A stretch of 64,000 nucleotides of DNA from Henriciella sp. (GCA_017642885.1 JAEPOM010000002.1:62001-126000); one strand, 5' to 3'; positions 8,045 to 17,001 are shown, numbered from the stretch's first letter. Program-made: numbers and translations. The notes: generated by a model not told the origin, from the sequence alone.

Positions 8045-9877
8045 TCATTCCTGATCTGCTTTCTCCGCTGCCTCATTGAGACGCGCTGTGCGAGCCCTTC
8101 TCTCTGATACAAGACGATGCCGGAAACGCGCATCCTCCGGCGTGGCAAAAGCCTCACCAGAATTGCGGCCGGACCCATCCGTACCTTCCGGGCGTGCATA
8201 CTGTTCCAGGGCGATTAGCCATTCCCGTTCCTCTGGCCCTCCGGGGGCAATCTGTGGGGTGTCGGGATAAGTTGTTAGCAGTTCTGCAGCGCGCGATTTT
8301 CCAAGACTGTCTAAATGGTCGCTGAGTCCCTTCCGGTCAACACCTGAATCTGCAGTATTTTGGCTGATCAGGGCGTCCCGGATGGCCGAAACATCAGGAT
8401 CTGGCAAATCTGCCACCGCGAGGGCTTCGAATCCAATCTCGGCAAGGTGGTGATGGTCTACGGCTCGCACAATCAGACCGAGCCCTCTGGTCTTGGCCGG
8501 TGCCCCACCGCGCAGCGACGCATCCAGCGGCTTGTCTCCTCGCAGCGGCGCCCGCCCGGATCCTCGTCCGGCCGCCCGCATTTGCCAGAGATAATCGCGC
8601 ATGCGCGCCTTCAATTCCCGCTCGTACGCTGATTTCACAGCGCTGTGCTGGATCGCACTGGCGGCCTGCATCAGCCTTTGTTCCAAACCGGCCTGCCTTT
8701 CGGGCGTGTCGACCGCTTCGGCATCGCGTTCCCGGCGCCAGAGCACTTCGACCAGCGGCAATGCAGACTCCAAGAGCTTGCCCATCGCGCCTGGTCCGCG
8801 CTCACGGATCAGGTCATCCGGGTCCATGCCATCCGAGAGCAGGCAGAAAAACACGCTGCGGCCTGGCTGCAACCCAGGCAATGCTCGCTCGATCGACCGG
8901 TTAGCCGCCCCGAGTCCCGCTCGGTCCCCGTCAAAACACAGGACCGGCTCGGGCCCAGCGCGCCAAAGCAGGCCAAGCTGTTCTTCGGTGAGCGCTGTCC
9001 CAAGCGGCGCAACAGCATGCCCAAAGCCCGCTTCGCACAGCGCGATGACGTCCATATAGCCTTCACAAACGATCAAGCCGCCCTCGTCAGTGCCGCCAAA
9101 CGCTTCGCGCGCGGGCTTGTAGCGGTAAAGGACGCGAGATTTGTGGAAGAGCGGTGTGTCGGAGGAGTTCAGGTATTTTGGCTTCGCATCAGGCTCTAAA
9201 GCGCGTCCACCGAAGGCGATGACCTGACCGCGAGCATCCTCGATCGGGAACATCAAGCGTCCACGGAACCGATCGTACGGATCACCGCCGCCATCCTTCT
9301 CTACAGCGAGCCCGGCTTCAACAATCTCGCTCTGCGAGAAACCTTTGGACCGCAAATGCTCAAACGTTTTTCGCCAGTCATCCGGAGAGTATCCGAGCCG
9401 ATATTTGCCCCAGCTCCCCGGTTTCAATCCACGTCCTTCGAGATAGCGCCGCGCTTCGGCGCCCTCGGCAGACCGCAACCGTTCCTCATAAAAGGCGGCT
9501 GCAGCTTCGCTCGCCCCTATCAGCCGCAGACGGCGATCATACTGTTCCTGACTTTCCGGGGTCGCTTTCGGCAGCGCCATTCCGGCTTCATCTGCGAGCT
9601 TCTCGACTGCCTCCATGAAGGACAGACGTTCTGTTTCCATGACGAAGGAGATGACGTCGCCGCCAATGCCGGATGAGAAGCATTTGAAGATCTTCTTTTG
9701 ATCGTTGACGTAGAAGCTGGGCGTCTTCTCATTCGTGAAGGGTGACAGGCCGACCCATTCCTTGCCCTGCTTTTTCAGCTTCACCTTGCGCCCGATCACT
9801 TCGGACGGGCGAATACGGGCCTTCAGCTCGTCAACAAAGCCATCTGGAATGCGAATAGGAGCGCTCATTTGATTCAT
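8045..9877 (-). CDS. dnaG: DNA primase
   Basis: 610-residue primase that makes RNA primers at the replication fork. The N-terminal CHC2-type module is present (about residues 20-75) but lacks most zinc ligands: where enterobacterial DnaG has C-P-F-H and C-F-G-C, this one has S-P-F-T and C-F-S-S. The catalytic TOPRIM core is intact, with ICEGYMDVIAL-like (VCEGYMDVIAL), LCFDGDRAG and DGMDPDDLI acidic motifs. A C-terminal helicase-binding region follows. I start at ATG 9877 (ACAGG upstream) instead of the 658-residue frame, whose extra 48 codons look like leader sequence. Located directly upstream of rpoD. Confidence 0.96.
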   Translation of the reverse strand: MNQMSAPIRIPDGFVDELKARIRPSEVIGRKVKLKKQGKEWVGLSPFTNEKTPSFYVNDQKKIFKCFSSGIGGDVISFVMETERLSFMEAVEKLADEAGMALPKATPESQEQYDRRLRLIGASEAAAAFYEERLRSAEGAEARRYLEGRGLKPGSWGKYRLGYSPDDWRKTFEHLRSKGFSQSEIVEAGLAVEKDGGGDPYDRFRGRLMFPIEDARGQVIAFGGRALEPDAKPKYLNSSDTPLFHKSRVLYRYKPAREAFGGTDEGGLIVCEGYMDVIALCEAGFGHAVAPLGTALTEEQLGLLWRAGPEPVLCFDGDRAGLGAANRSIERALPGLQPGRSVFFCLLSDGMDPDDLIRERGPGAMGKLLESALPLVEVLWRRERDAEAVDTPERQAGLEQRLMQAASAIQHSAVKSAYERELKARMRDYLWQMRAAGRGSGRAPLRGDKPLDASLRGGAPAKTRGLGLIVRAVDHHHLAEIGFEALAVADLPDPDVSAIRDALISQNTADSGVDRKGLSDHLDSLGKSRAAELLTTYPDTPQIAPGGPEEREWLIALEQYARPEGTDGSGRNSGEAFATPEDARFRHRLVSERRARTARLNEAAEKADQE

Positions 9878-10069
9878 ATAGCCTGTCCGAAGCGCCGCGC
9901 GAAGCGATCCCGTTAAGAATTCACACCCGCTCAGACCCCACATGACACAGTTTTCATCTCGATCGAGCGATAGGGTCACCCAAAAATACCACAAAAACCG
10001 GCCTGTTCGATCAAATTTCAATGATCGTGGAAACCGTATTCTAGCTTGATGCCGTTAGGGTAGGTCCCG

Positions 10070-10840
10070 GTGGACATGCTTGTGAAACAGAAGACCGAAA
10101 TACGATCCGTGCCAAGCGAGCGCGAGTTTGCGTCGAACCTGATCATGGTCGGCGCCATAATGCTCGTGATCGCGACTGGAATTGCCGTAGCCGCGACCTG
10201 GTTTACGACGCGCCACTATGCACCGAACATCCACTTTCAGGCGCTGCGGACGGCCGCTCTGCTTCCGATGGTCATCGTACCGCTTTGTACATCGATTGTT
10301 GGCTATCAGGGCATCATGAACCATCGCCGCATGCTGAAGATTTTCCACCTCGCCCACACAGACGAGATGACCGGGCTCGCTAATCGCCGTGCGTTCATGC
10401 AAGAAGCTCGGTATCGCTTCGAGACAGTGGACCTCGAATTTCACGGACTGTCCTTCTTCATCATCGACCTCGATCACTTCAAGAATGTGAATGACGCGTA
10501 CGGGCATGAAGCCGGTGATGAGGTTCTGATCCATGCCTCACAACAAATCGTACAAGCCCTGCCGCGTGACGCCATGGTGGCCCGTCTTGGTGGAGAGGAA
10601 TTCGCAGTGCTACTGCCCTATTCCGATATCGAGCAGATCTACCAGTATGCCGAGACGATCCGCCATCGCGTCGCCTCCAAGCCTTGCAGCTATCTTGAGC
10701 ACAGCATCCAGGTTTCAGCCAGCGTCGGCGTCGGTATTGCGCATGCCCGCGATACGGTTCGGTCCGTCATGACCCGCGCCGATGACGCGCTCTACGACGC
10801 CAAAGATGAAGGCCGCAACCGCTTCGTGATCGCCGCTTAA
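10070..10840 (+). CDS. Membrane-anchored diguanylate cyclase (GGDEF)
   Basis: 256 residues. Two transmembrane helices at about 24-46 and 60-80 with only a short periplasmic loop, then a GGDEF domain from about 95: DEMTGLANRRAF, FFIIDLDHFKNVND-GHEAGD, and the active-site GGEEF at 174-178. The GGEEF variant is catalytically competent in known cyclases, so it should make cyclic di-GMP. The RxxD inhibitory site expected five residues before the motif is absent, so product inhibition through that site is unlikely. GTG 10070 or ATG 10076 could start. It separates yqeY from dnaG and is divergent from dnaG. Confidence 0.9.
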   Translation: MDMLVKQKTEIRSVPSEREFASNLIMVGAIMLVIATGIAVAATWFTTRHYAPNIHFQALRTAALLPMVIVPLCTSIVGYQGIMNHRRMLKIFHLAHTDEMTGLANRRAFMQEARYRFETVDLEFHGLSFFIIDLDHFKNVNDAYGHEAGDEVLIHASQQIVQALPRDAMVARLGGEEFAVLLPYSDIEQIYQYAETIRHRVASKPCSYLEHSIQVSASVGVGIAHARDTVRSVMTRADDALYDAKDEGRNRFVIAA

Positions 10841-12099
10841 GGCGCTTCTGCAGCGTTCACATCTGCGTCAGCTGATCCGATCTCTTCACGTGCGAACCAG
10901 GCGGTAAGCGCCTTGTACATATCGAAGGTCTGATCATCATGCTCGCGGACATAACCCGCCGGCCAGGCGCTGGCCCTCGCAACCACGATATCATTCTCAC
11001 GATCGACATAGAGCGTTTGGCCATTTGCGCCTGAGGCTGTGAACGTACCGTCCGCATAGGTCCACCAATGCCAGGCATAGCCTCGATTTGGATTAGGATG
11101 CACTTCACCCGGCTTGATATGCGGATCATCGGAAACAGTCGCCCGCTCGACCCAGTCGACCGGCAGAATCTGCTCGCCTTCCCATATACCGCCCTGCTCA
11201 ATAAACAGGCCAAACCGCGCCCAGTCGCGCAGAGTCGCATTGAACAGGGCTCCGCCAATCTCAGCACCATCAGCCCCAGGCGCATCAAGGATCCAGTCTG
11301 CATCATGTTCCATGCCGAGCGGGCGCCATAGGGTCTGCTCGAGATAGTCAGCGGCGCTCATACCGGTGACCCGCCGGATCAGCTCCAACAGGACCTGGCT
11401 TTCCGCTGTATTGTAGTTGAACTTGCTGCCAGGCTCATGCTCACGCTTGAAACTGATCGCTATATCATAAGCTGGTTTCTGGCCGGTGATGACGCTCTTG
11501 GTCATGAACTCGATCGTGTCGTCCATCTTGCCTTCCCAGAGCCGCGGATCGTAGCGCACGCCGGACGACATTTGCAGCGCCTGTTTGATCGTCACGCCTT
11601 CGTATGACGTGCCCGCCACTTCAGGAAGATATTTCGACAAAGGGTCGTCGACGCTGTCGATCTTTCCTTCAGCAACCGCGACGCCGACCAGCGTCGAAGT
11701 GATCGATTTCACCAATGACCAGGTGGTAAAGCGCGTTCCCGCATCCGCGCCTCGACCATAGCTTTCGTGCACAATCTCGCCATCGCGCAGAATGATCAGG
11801 CCCGAGGTTTCCATATCGGTGTAAAGCTCGGCAAGCGTCCGCCTTTCGCCATCATGCTCGTAATTGAAGCCATCCAGGACACCTTCAACTTGAGGCAGCG
11901 GTGTCGAGGCTTCCGGCCCTGACACAGTACGCGTCGGGTACAGCTCGCTCGCATTCTGGAAGAAATAGTCGCGATCCCCTTCATAGGCCTGCGCGCGGGC
12001 GATCACATCATTCGGCGGCGGCACGAACCGCGTGTACAGGAACACGCCCCCAGCCGCGCCAATAATCAACGCTGCGATCACGATCAAAATCGTTCTCAT
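10837..12099 (-). CDS. Serine hydrolase, beta-lactamase/6-aminohexanoate-dimer hydrolase-like
   Basis: 420 residues with an N-terminal membrane anchor or uncleaved signal (ILIVIAALIIGAAGGVFLY), so probably tethered to the periplasmic face. The penicillin-binding fold motifs are visible: S-L-V-K (SxxK, about residue 128), FNYNTAES carrying the Y-x-N motif, and a C-terminal GANGQ in the place of the KTG-type triad, as in EstB/NylB-like esterases. Likely an esterase or amidase; a true beta-lactamase is less likely. GGGAG precedes ATG 12099 (a GTG one codon earlier is in frame). The stop overlaps the end of the convergent cyclase gene. Confidence 0.85.
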   Translation of the reverse strand: MRTILIVIAALIIGAAGGVFLYTRFVPPPNDVIARAQAYEGDRDYFFQNASELYPTRTVSGPEASTPLPQVEGVLDGFNYEHDGERRTLAELYTDMETSGLIILRDGEIVHESYGRGADAGTRFTTWSLVKSITSTLVGVAVAEGKIDSVDDPLSKYLPEVAGTSYEGVTIKQALQMSSGVRYDPRLWEGKMDDTIEFMTKSVITGQKPAYDIAISFKREHEPGSKFNYNTAESQVLLELIRRVTGMSAADYLEQTLWRPLGMEHDADWILDAPGADGAEIGGALFNATLRDWARFGLFIEQGGIWEGEQILPVDWVERATVSDDPHIKPGEVHPNPNRGYAWHWWTYADGTFTASGANGQTLYVDRENDIVVARASAWPAGYVREHDDQTFDMYKALTAWFAREEIGSADADVNAAEAP

Positions 12100-12153
12100 C
12101 ACAAATCTCCCGCATCTGTTGCGAGAGAAATGCGCTGAATTTTTCGGATTCGT

Positions 12154-12642
12154 CTAGCCTATCGCGGCGCGAACAGCCTTGCTGGCAGGGCCGCACTCAA
12201 TTCGGCCCGGATACTTTTGCCGCAGCGCCGTCATACAGCGACCAACATCTTTCAGCTTACTCGCCTGCAATTGCGTGACGACTTCCGCCGCGGCAGATTG
12301 CAGATCGTCGCCTGAAAGCGGCTTGGGCAAAAAGCTCAAGATTACATCGAGTTCTTCGCGTTCGCGCTCTGCATCGGCGATCCGCCCGGCATCATCGAAC
12401 TGCTTGATCGATGCTTCGCGCTGTGCCGCCATGGTTTCGAGCAAGTCCTCGATCACTTCGTTGTCACAGCCCGAGCACTCGCCGCGCTTGCGCGCGATGA
12501 CATCCCGATCATCCATGGCACACTTAACCAGGCGCAATGTCTGCGCTTCGACACTGCATGAGTCCTCAGACTCAGCCCGATTCAGGGCCGCATCGATGCG
12601 GTTCCGAAGTGTGATGTGGATGGTTTGATCCATCTGACCCAT
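12154..12642 (-). CDS. GatB/YqeY family protein
   Basis: 162-residue all-helical protein. The family core is present: RLVKCAMDDRDVIARKRGE, EVIEDLLETMAAQREASIKQFDDAGR, AEREREELDVILSFLPKPLS and a C-terminal GRCMTALRQKYPGRI. It resembles the C-terminal tRNA-binding tail of GatB, but a role in amidotransfer is unproven. Start ATG 12642 follows GAGGCG. It is divergent from carA (147 bp between starts). In many alphaproteobacteria yqeY lies next to dnaG-rpoD; here two genes intervene. Confidence 0.9.
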   Translation of the reverse strand: MGQMDQTIHITLRNRIDAALNRAESEDSCSVEAQTLRLVKCAMDDRDVIARKRGECSGCDNEVIEDLLETMAAQREASIKQFDDAGRIADAEREREELDVILSFLPKPLSGDDLQSAAAEVVTQLQASKLKDVGRCMTALRQKYPGRIECGPASKAVRAAIG

Positions 12643-12789
12643 TATTGACGCCTCAAAAGCCTCATTTTTATAAACCGAATCCGCTTGACGGTTCGGTCCG
12701 CAACACTCTATCAGCCACCCGTTTGCCCAAAAAACATTAAGGCAAAGTGGACCACCGGAGTCCAGCGAAGTCGCGGAGATAAGTGTAAG

Positions 12790-13959
12790 ATGGACAAAAA
12801 TCAATCCAAATTTGCCAGCGAGGCGACTGGCGCTCTTGCTCTAGCCGATGGGACGGTTTTCCTGGGAAATGGCTCTGGGGCCGCTGGAACAGCCGTGGGA
12901 GAGCTCTGCTTTAACACAGCAATGACAGGCTATCAGGAGATTTTGACCGATCCGTCATATGCTCAACAAGTCGTCCTTTTCACGTTTCCGCATATTGGAA
13001 ATGTCGGTGCGAATCCCGAAGATCACGAAGAATCGAGCGAAAACGCCGCCAAAGCCGCGGTAGGCACAGTTTTCCGCGAATCGATCACGCCACCCTCAAA
13101 TTGGCGCGCCGACGATCATTTTGATGCCTGGCTCACCAAAAAAGGCATTGTTGGCCTCTCCGGCGTCGACACACGAGCCTTGACGCGCCTGATCCGGGAA
13201 AAAGGCATGCAAAAATGCGCCATTCAATACGCCCCGGACGGGAATATCGATACTGCAGCGCTAATTAAAGCCGCAGAGGCGTGGGAAGGTCTGGAAGCTG
13301 CTGATCTAGCTGCAAATGTCGATGCAGACGCAAACTACGACCATTCAGAGCGCCTCTGGGCGCTGGGAACAGGTTTTGCCGGTGAAGGCAGCGGCGATAA
13401 GCACGTCGTCGTCGTCGATTTTGGGGTAAAGAAGAATATCCTGCGAAATCTCGCCGAGGTTGGTATTCGTGCCACCGTGGTTAGCGGCGACGCTTCCTTT
13501 GACGCGATTGCCGCCCTCAAACCAGATGGCGTTGTCCTGTCAAATGGACCAGGAGATCCCGCCGCAACGTTCGACCGCGCAGGCCCTATGCTGAAAGCAC
13601 TGGTAGAAAGCGGCGTTCCACTGCTTGGAATCTGTCTCGGGCATCAATTGCTGGCGCTTACATTGGGCGCGAAAACCATGAAGATGGATCAAGGCCACCA
13701 TGGCGCCAACCATCCGGTGAAAGACCTCGCAACTGGAAAAGTCGAAATTGTCTCTATGAATCATGGTTTTACCGTAGATGTCGCGACTCTTCCGGACGGT
13801 GTCGAAGAAAGCCATCGGTCCCTGTTTGACGGCACCAACTCCGGGTTGAAAGTCGCAGGAAAGCCGATCATTTCCGTGCAACACCACCCCGAAGCGAGCC
13901 CCGGGCCGCAAGACAGTTTCTATGTTTTCCAGCGTTTTGTCGACTTGATGGACGCCTAG
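12790..13959 (+). CDS. carA: Carbamoyl-phosphate synthase, small (glutaminase) subunit
   Basis: 389 residues. It hydrolyses glutamine and channels ammonia to CarB for carbamoyl phosphate used in arginine and pyrimidine synthesis. N-terminal small-subunit domain with [17 protein letters not shown] and [16 protein letters not shown]-terminal class I glutaminase with SNGPGDP, the nucleophile Cys282 in GICLGHQ, and His366-Glu368 in [12 protein letters not shown] 12790 chosen because the upstream part of the frame lies in the intergenic region shared with yqeY. carB is not in the window. Convergent with the TetR gene, overlapping its stop by four bases. Confidence 0.96.
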   Translation: MDKNQSKFASEATGALALADGTVFLGNGSGAAGTAVGELCFNTAMTGYQEILTDPSYAQQVVLFTFPHIGNVGANPEDHEESSENAAKAAVGTVFRESITPPSNWRADDHFDAWLTKKGIVGLSGVDTRALTRLIREKGMQKCAIQYAPDGNIDTAALIKAAEAWEGLEAADLAANVDADANYDHSERLWALGTGFAGEGSGDKHVVVVDFGVKKNILRNLAEVGIRATVVSGDASFDAIAALKPDGVVLSNGPGDPAATFDRAGPMLKALVESGVPLLGICLGHQLLALTLGAKTMKMDQGHHGANHPVKDLATGKVEIVSMNHGFTVDVATLPDGVEESHRSLFDGTNSGLKVAGKPIISVQHHPEASPGPQDSFYVFQRFVDLMDA

Positions 13960-14546
13960 CGCAGGCTTTTCACTAGCGTCTCAAACGCCGTATAAAACCG
14001 CTCGACCGTCGCAGAGTCCGGATCCCGTAGCAACGCGAACCCTGCGCCGTTCAGTGCGCTTTGCAGCAGAATGGCCATTGGCTCGACGTTTTCGGGCGCG
14101 ACCAGACCCTTCTTCGAAAGATACCTGACGCCGGCGCTGACGTTTTGAATGCCGAGATCGTGGTCACTCTCGTACCATCCTTTTTGGCCCAGAACGGCTG
14201 GACCATCGACGAGAACGATTTGCCGAAAGTCCTGCCGCGCGACATATCGCAGATATGTCCGTGATCCAGCCATGAACGCAGCGTACGGGTCTGTCAGACT
14301 ACGCGCCGCGATCGCCTCCCGCCTCGCTTCGGTGTCCATTTCGACTTGCAGGCGCGTCCAGACTTCCCTGAACAAGGCTTCCTTGGTTTTAAAATGATGA
14401 AACAGCGCCCCCTTGGTGATCGCCAATTCATCGCAAATGTCAGCGATCGACGTGTCGGCATAACCGCGCGCGCCAAACAGGCGCACGGCCACCTCGATCA
14501 GCCGCGCGCGTGTTTTTTCTGCATCTGCTTTCGATCTTTTTGCCAT
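13956..14546 (-). CDS. TetR/AcrR-family transcriptional regulator
   Basis: 196 residues. N-terminal helix-turn-helix at about 12-60 ([25 protein letters not shown], then [17 protein letters not shown]), the classical TetR DNA-binding domain, and an all-helical C-terminal effector domain ([15 protein letters not shown]). The ligand is unknown. The region before its start contains two strong inverted repeats (14574-14590 and 14588-14615) that look like its operators, so it is probably autoregulated and may also control a transcript running the other way. Confidence 0.92.
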   Translation of the reverse strand: MAKRSKADAEKTRARLIEVAVRLFGARGYADTSIADICDELAITKGALFHHFKTKEALFREVWTRLQVEMDTEARREAIAARSLTDPYAAFMAGSRTYLRYVARQDFRQIVLVDGPAVLGQKGWYESDHDLGIQNVSAGVRYLSKKGLVAPENVEPMAILLQSALNGAGFALLRDPDSATVERFYTAFETLVKSLR

Positions 14547-14573
14547 TACCCAACCATCAGATGTTGACGTTTA

Positions 14574-14590
14574 ACATACCGGTGGTATGT
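14574..14590. promoter_or_regulatory. Inverted repeat, probable TetR operator
   Basis: ACATACC-GGT-GGTATGT is a perfect 7-bp inverted repeat with a 3-base spacer, 28 bp upstream of the tetR start. It sits between a plus-strand TTGACG (14564-14569) and a weak -10-like TATGTA (14586-14591), so a bound repressor would block that promoter. Confidence 0.6.
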
Positions 14591-14615
14591 AAACAATGTA
14601 CAGGGTCTGTTTACA
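14588..14615. promoter_or_regulatory. Second inverted repeat in the tetR promoter region
   Basis: TGTAAACA and TGTTTACA form a perfect 8-bp inverted repeat spaced by 12 bases; the spacer contains the self-complementary hexamer TGTACA. It overlaps the right arm of the repeat at 14574-14590. Either a second repressor site or the site of another regulator. Confidence 0.5.
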
Positions 14616-14723
14616 GGCCGACGTACTTGCCAGCGCGCAACAAAATTAAGTTCGTGAGTCGTGGGGACGCAACGCGGACCTAAGAGGAGGCCAGACCGGA
14701 ATTTCCGGTCTGGCCTTTTCTTT
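14598..14723 (+). ncRNA. Candidate small RNA divergent from tetR
   Basis: A strong plus-strand terminator (14688-14727) has no plus-strand gene before it: the nearest upstream gene on that strand is carA, which ends more than 700 bp earlier with the tetR gene in between. A possible promoter (TTGACG, 16-base spacer, TATGTA; the -10 matches consensus weakly) would start a transcript near 14598, giving about 125 nt. A GAGGAGG sequence lies just before the terminator stem. A 17-codon frame starting at ATG 14596 has no ribosome site and looks incidental. Boundaries are inferred. Confidence 0.4.
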
Positions 14724-14727
14724 ATTC
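14688..14727 (+). terminator. Strong plus-strand terminator with no upstream gene
   Basis: GGCCAGACCGGA (14689-14700) pairs perfectly with TCCGGTCTGGCC (14704-14715) across a three-base loop, followed by TTTTCTTTATT. On the minus strand the stem is followed only by TCCTCTTA, so it is oriented for the plus strand, although it could also weakly terminate the LolA-like gene that ends at 14754 on the minus strand. Confidence 0.8.
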
Positions 14728-14753
14728 GTGGTGACTAAGGCGCCGGTGCCGAA

Positions 14754-15635
14754 TTAGCGCTCGTCTTCCTCATCATCATCCTCATCGAGCCGGAACAAGC
14801 GCGGATCGATCCGAACATTGGTCTCGACATCCACGAGGTCTACAACCGTCGTCTGCAAGTTGCCATCAATGGCAAGCCAGCCGAGCAGATCGTAATTCTG
14901 CGCATCAAACACCATGGTCAGCGTGCCCTCTAGCTCGCCAGACGAGTCGCTGACCCGCACACCAACCCGGTCTTCATTCCGCATGACGCTCAGAACGTCC
15001 ACGTCGCGATCGAAGCCAAGGTCCGTCGAAAGGATCAGGCCAAGCGGCGTGGATCCAATCGGAACACGGTCGACCGTTTCAAGCTCGCTGTCTTCCATGG
15101 CGACGGTTGTTCCGTTCGACACAATCAGGATCGGGGTTGGATCATCGTAGTCAAACCGCATCCGTCCCGGGCGGTTGAGCGCGAAGGTCCCAGTTGAGAT
15201 GCTGCCATCGGCATTGGTCTGAACGAAGTTTCCCTTCGCCGTTGTCGCAGACGAAAGCGCAGCGCTCATCTGGCTTAGGATGATAGGCCATTCGGCCTGG
15301 TCTACCTGTCCGGACTGCACTTGTGTTTCGAGTTCAGGCTCGGTCACAGCAGGTTGTGGATCCTGTGCGTCAGATTCAACCGATGCGACCTCTTCATCCA
15401 CCTCAATCGGGTCCTCAGTCTGCTCAATCACAGCGTCAGTTTGTGGAGTTTCGGCGACGCTGATAGGCGCCGCGATCGGTTCCGTAGCGAGGTCTGCCAC
15501 CGGTGTGACAGCATTATCTGCAACGGGGACCTCTATCGCAGGCTGTGCGTCATCGATGACCGCTTGCAGGCTAAGCTGCAAGTGAGGGCCGATCGCTAAA
15601 GCCAGTGCGATGGTAGAAACAGCGGCAGAAAACAT
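14754..15635 (-). CDS. LolA-like outer-membrane lipoprotein carrier with a long acidic linker
   Basis: 293 residues. An N-terminal signal or anchor (AAVSTIALALAIG) is followed by about 95 residues rich in Ala, Pro, Asp and Glu with no obvious fold, and then a LolA-type domain from about 115: ALSSATTAKGNFVQTNADGS, GTFALNRPGRMRFDYDDP, ILIVSNGTTVAMED and a C-terminal LLGWLAIDG strand. LolA ferries lipoproteins across the periplasm; ordinary LolA is about 200 residues, so the linker is an addition. The tail is a run of Asp/Glu. AGGAG precedes ATG 15635. It may be a LolA paralogue working at a distance from the membrane; function is inferred. Confidence 0.75.
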   Translation of the reverse strand: MFSAAVSTIALALAIGPHLQLSLQAVIDDAQPAIEVPVADNAVTPVADLATEPIAAPISVAETPQTDAVIEQTEDPIEVDEEVASVESDAQDPQPAVTEPELETQVQSGQVDQAEWPIILSQMSAALSSATTAKGNFVQTNADGSISTGTFALNRPGRMRFDYDDPTPILIVSNGTTVAMEDSELETVDRVPIGSTPLGLILSTDLGFDRDVDVLSVMRNEDRVGVRVSDSSGELEGTLTMVFDAQNYDLLGWLAIDGNLQTTVVDLVDVETNVRIDPRLFRLDEDDDEEDER

Positions 15636-15771
15636 TGGGACACTCCTGTTTGAGTGTCTGACATAAGCCGTCTTCCGCAACAAAAACAGGGCTGAATCAG
15701 GGCATTTTGGCCCGGTTTCGTTGCCCTGTGTTCAGTTGCCTGAGCTTCACGTGTTGGGCCTCTGGTCGCCG

Positions 15772-16149
15772 TCAAGCGCCGTTTACGCGATCAACTTCGG
15801 TTACGACATAAGTCAGCGGGTCTTCGCCATGCGAGGCGATGGTCACATACTCACCAGGCTTGAAGACGTGATCTCCCAGTCGATAGCCACCTTCGTCCGG
15901 GCCTTCCTCGTCTTCATCATAGTGGAACCGCCACTGGTTTCCGCGATGGGTCAGCAAGCCGTCTGCTTTCTCTGCTGGGTCGGGATGGAACCTATCCACC
16001 GTACATTTCGCCCGCAGCGCTCGCCACAGCTCAAGGTCGATCTTGCCACCGGCATCCAGCGGCGCGACGAGGACGTAACCTTGTTTGTCGTCTCCGTCAG
16101 GGATTCCCGGGTTGCGCGCCAGTCTCAAAACAATTCTTTTCAAAGGCAT
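15772..16149 (-). CDS. Conserved hypothetical protein
   Basis: 125 residues, no signal peptide or membrane segment. I do not recognise the family with confidence. It starts MPLKRIVLRLARNPG and contains KQGYVLVAPLDAGGKIDLELWR, a WRFHYDEDEEGPDEGGYRLGDHVF segment and a C-terminal TYVVTEVD strand, suggesting a small beta-rich cytoplasmic domain. GGGAGAG lies before the ATG. It sits 15 bp downstream of the Usp gene on the same strand and is probably cotranscribed with it, hinting at a stress-linked role. Confidence 0.75.
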   Translation of the reverse strand: MPLKRIVLRLARNPGIPDGDDKQGYVLVAPLDAGGKIDLELWRALRAKCTVDRFHPDPAEKADGLLTHRGNQWRFHYDEDEEGPDEGGYRLGDHVFKPGEYVTIASHGEDPLTYVVTEVDRVNGA

Positions 16150-16164
16150 GGATGTCTCTCCCGT

Positions 16165-17001
16165 CTAGTGTGCCAACGCCAAGGCGGGGCCGTCGTCTGC
16201 CCCCATCACTGCGCGGCTGGTACCGCCAAACAGCATCTGACCTATCCGACTGTGCCCATAGGCCCCCATCACAATGAGCCCGGCCTTGTGCGCAGAGGCG
16301 ATATCAAGCAGTCCCTTCGAGATCTTGCCGTCAAAGGTCTCGGTTTTTGTGCTTACGCGTTGCTCATGCAGCCATTCAGCAAGGGCCTCTGGCGATGTGA
16401 TTTCTGGCGTGCCGCCAAACTCGCCTGACTTGTCTGGATTGTGAGCAATCACCGCGTGTTCCAGAGATTGGAGGAGCGGTAGATGTGCCCTGACTGCGCG
16501 CATAGCCCGCGGACTGGCATCCCAGGCAATCACCGCCGGTCCCTCAAGTTTACCGGATGATGCGGCCAGAATCGCCGGCAAGCGTTCTTCCATCAAAGTA
16601 TACTCAAATACCGGGTTTAGAGCGTGCCCCGACCGCGCCGCCTCACGCGGATATACCGTCGCATCGCTTAGAATGGCATGATTGGCGGCCAGTGACTGAA
16701 CATGCCCTGTCTCGTGTTTGAGTGTGGCTTGCAACCAGCTACCAGCACTTGAAACATGAGATTTGAACTCTGCATCAAACGCTTCGCGAACTTTTGTCTG
16801 AGCGTCTGCGACAGCGCTCACACCTGACGCCCCTGCCATAACGGCTTCTGCCGAGACAAAATACATAGCCGTATTGGCCGGATCGGGCATGGCGAGTAAT
16901 CCGTCGACACTCGTGCCAAGCTTTTTTGCGAGCGCGAATGAGGTATCCAATTGCGGGCCGCTGCAATCAGCGTCGCCGCCCAGAACGCATAATACTGCCA
17001 T
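16165..17001 (-). CDS. Universal stress protein, UspA family
   Basis: 278 residues, the length of a tandem Usp. The C-terminal half is canonical, with LIVMGAYGHSRIGQMLFGGTSR carrying the ATP-loop pattern G-2x-G-9x-G-S/T; the N-terminal half (MAVLCVLGGDADCSGPQ...) is degenerate. Likely an ATP-binding stress protein. Start at ATG 17001 is supported by AAGGAG; the longer frame begins in the regulatory region. It is divergent from the OmpA-type lipoprotein gene with a palindrome between them. Confidence 0.9.
   Translation of the reverse strand: MAVLCVLGGDADCSGPQLDTSFALAKKLGTSVDGLLAMPDPANTAMYFVSAEAVMAGASGVSAVADAQTKVREAFDAEFKSHVSSAGSWLQATLKHETGHVQSLAANHAILSDATVYPREAARSGHALNPVFEYTLMEERLPAILAASSGKLEGPAVIAWDASPRAMRAVRAHLPLLQSLEHAVIAHNPDKSGEFGGTPEITSPEALAEWLHEQRVSTKTETFDGKISKGLLDIASAHKAGLIVMGAYGHSRIGQMLFGGTSRAVMGADDGPALALAH

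Noticed and set aside
14596-14649. 17-codon ORF in the tetR-lolA gap
   Set aside because: No ribosome site; composition gives no sign of coding. Kept only as part of the small RNA candidate.
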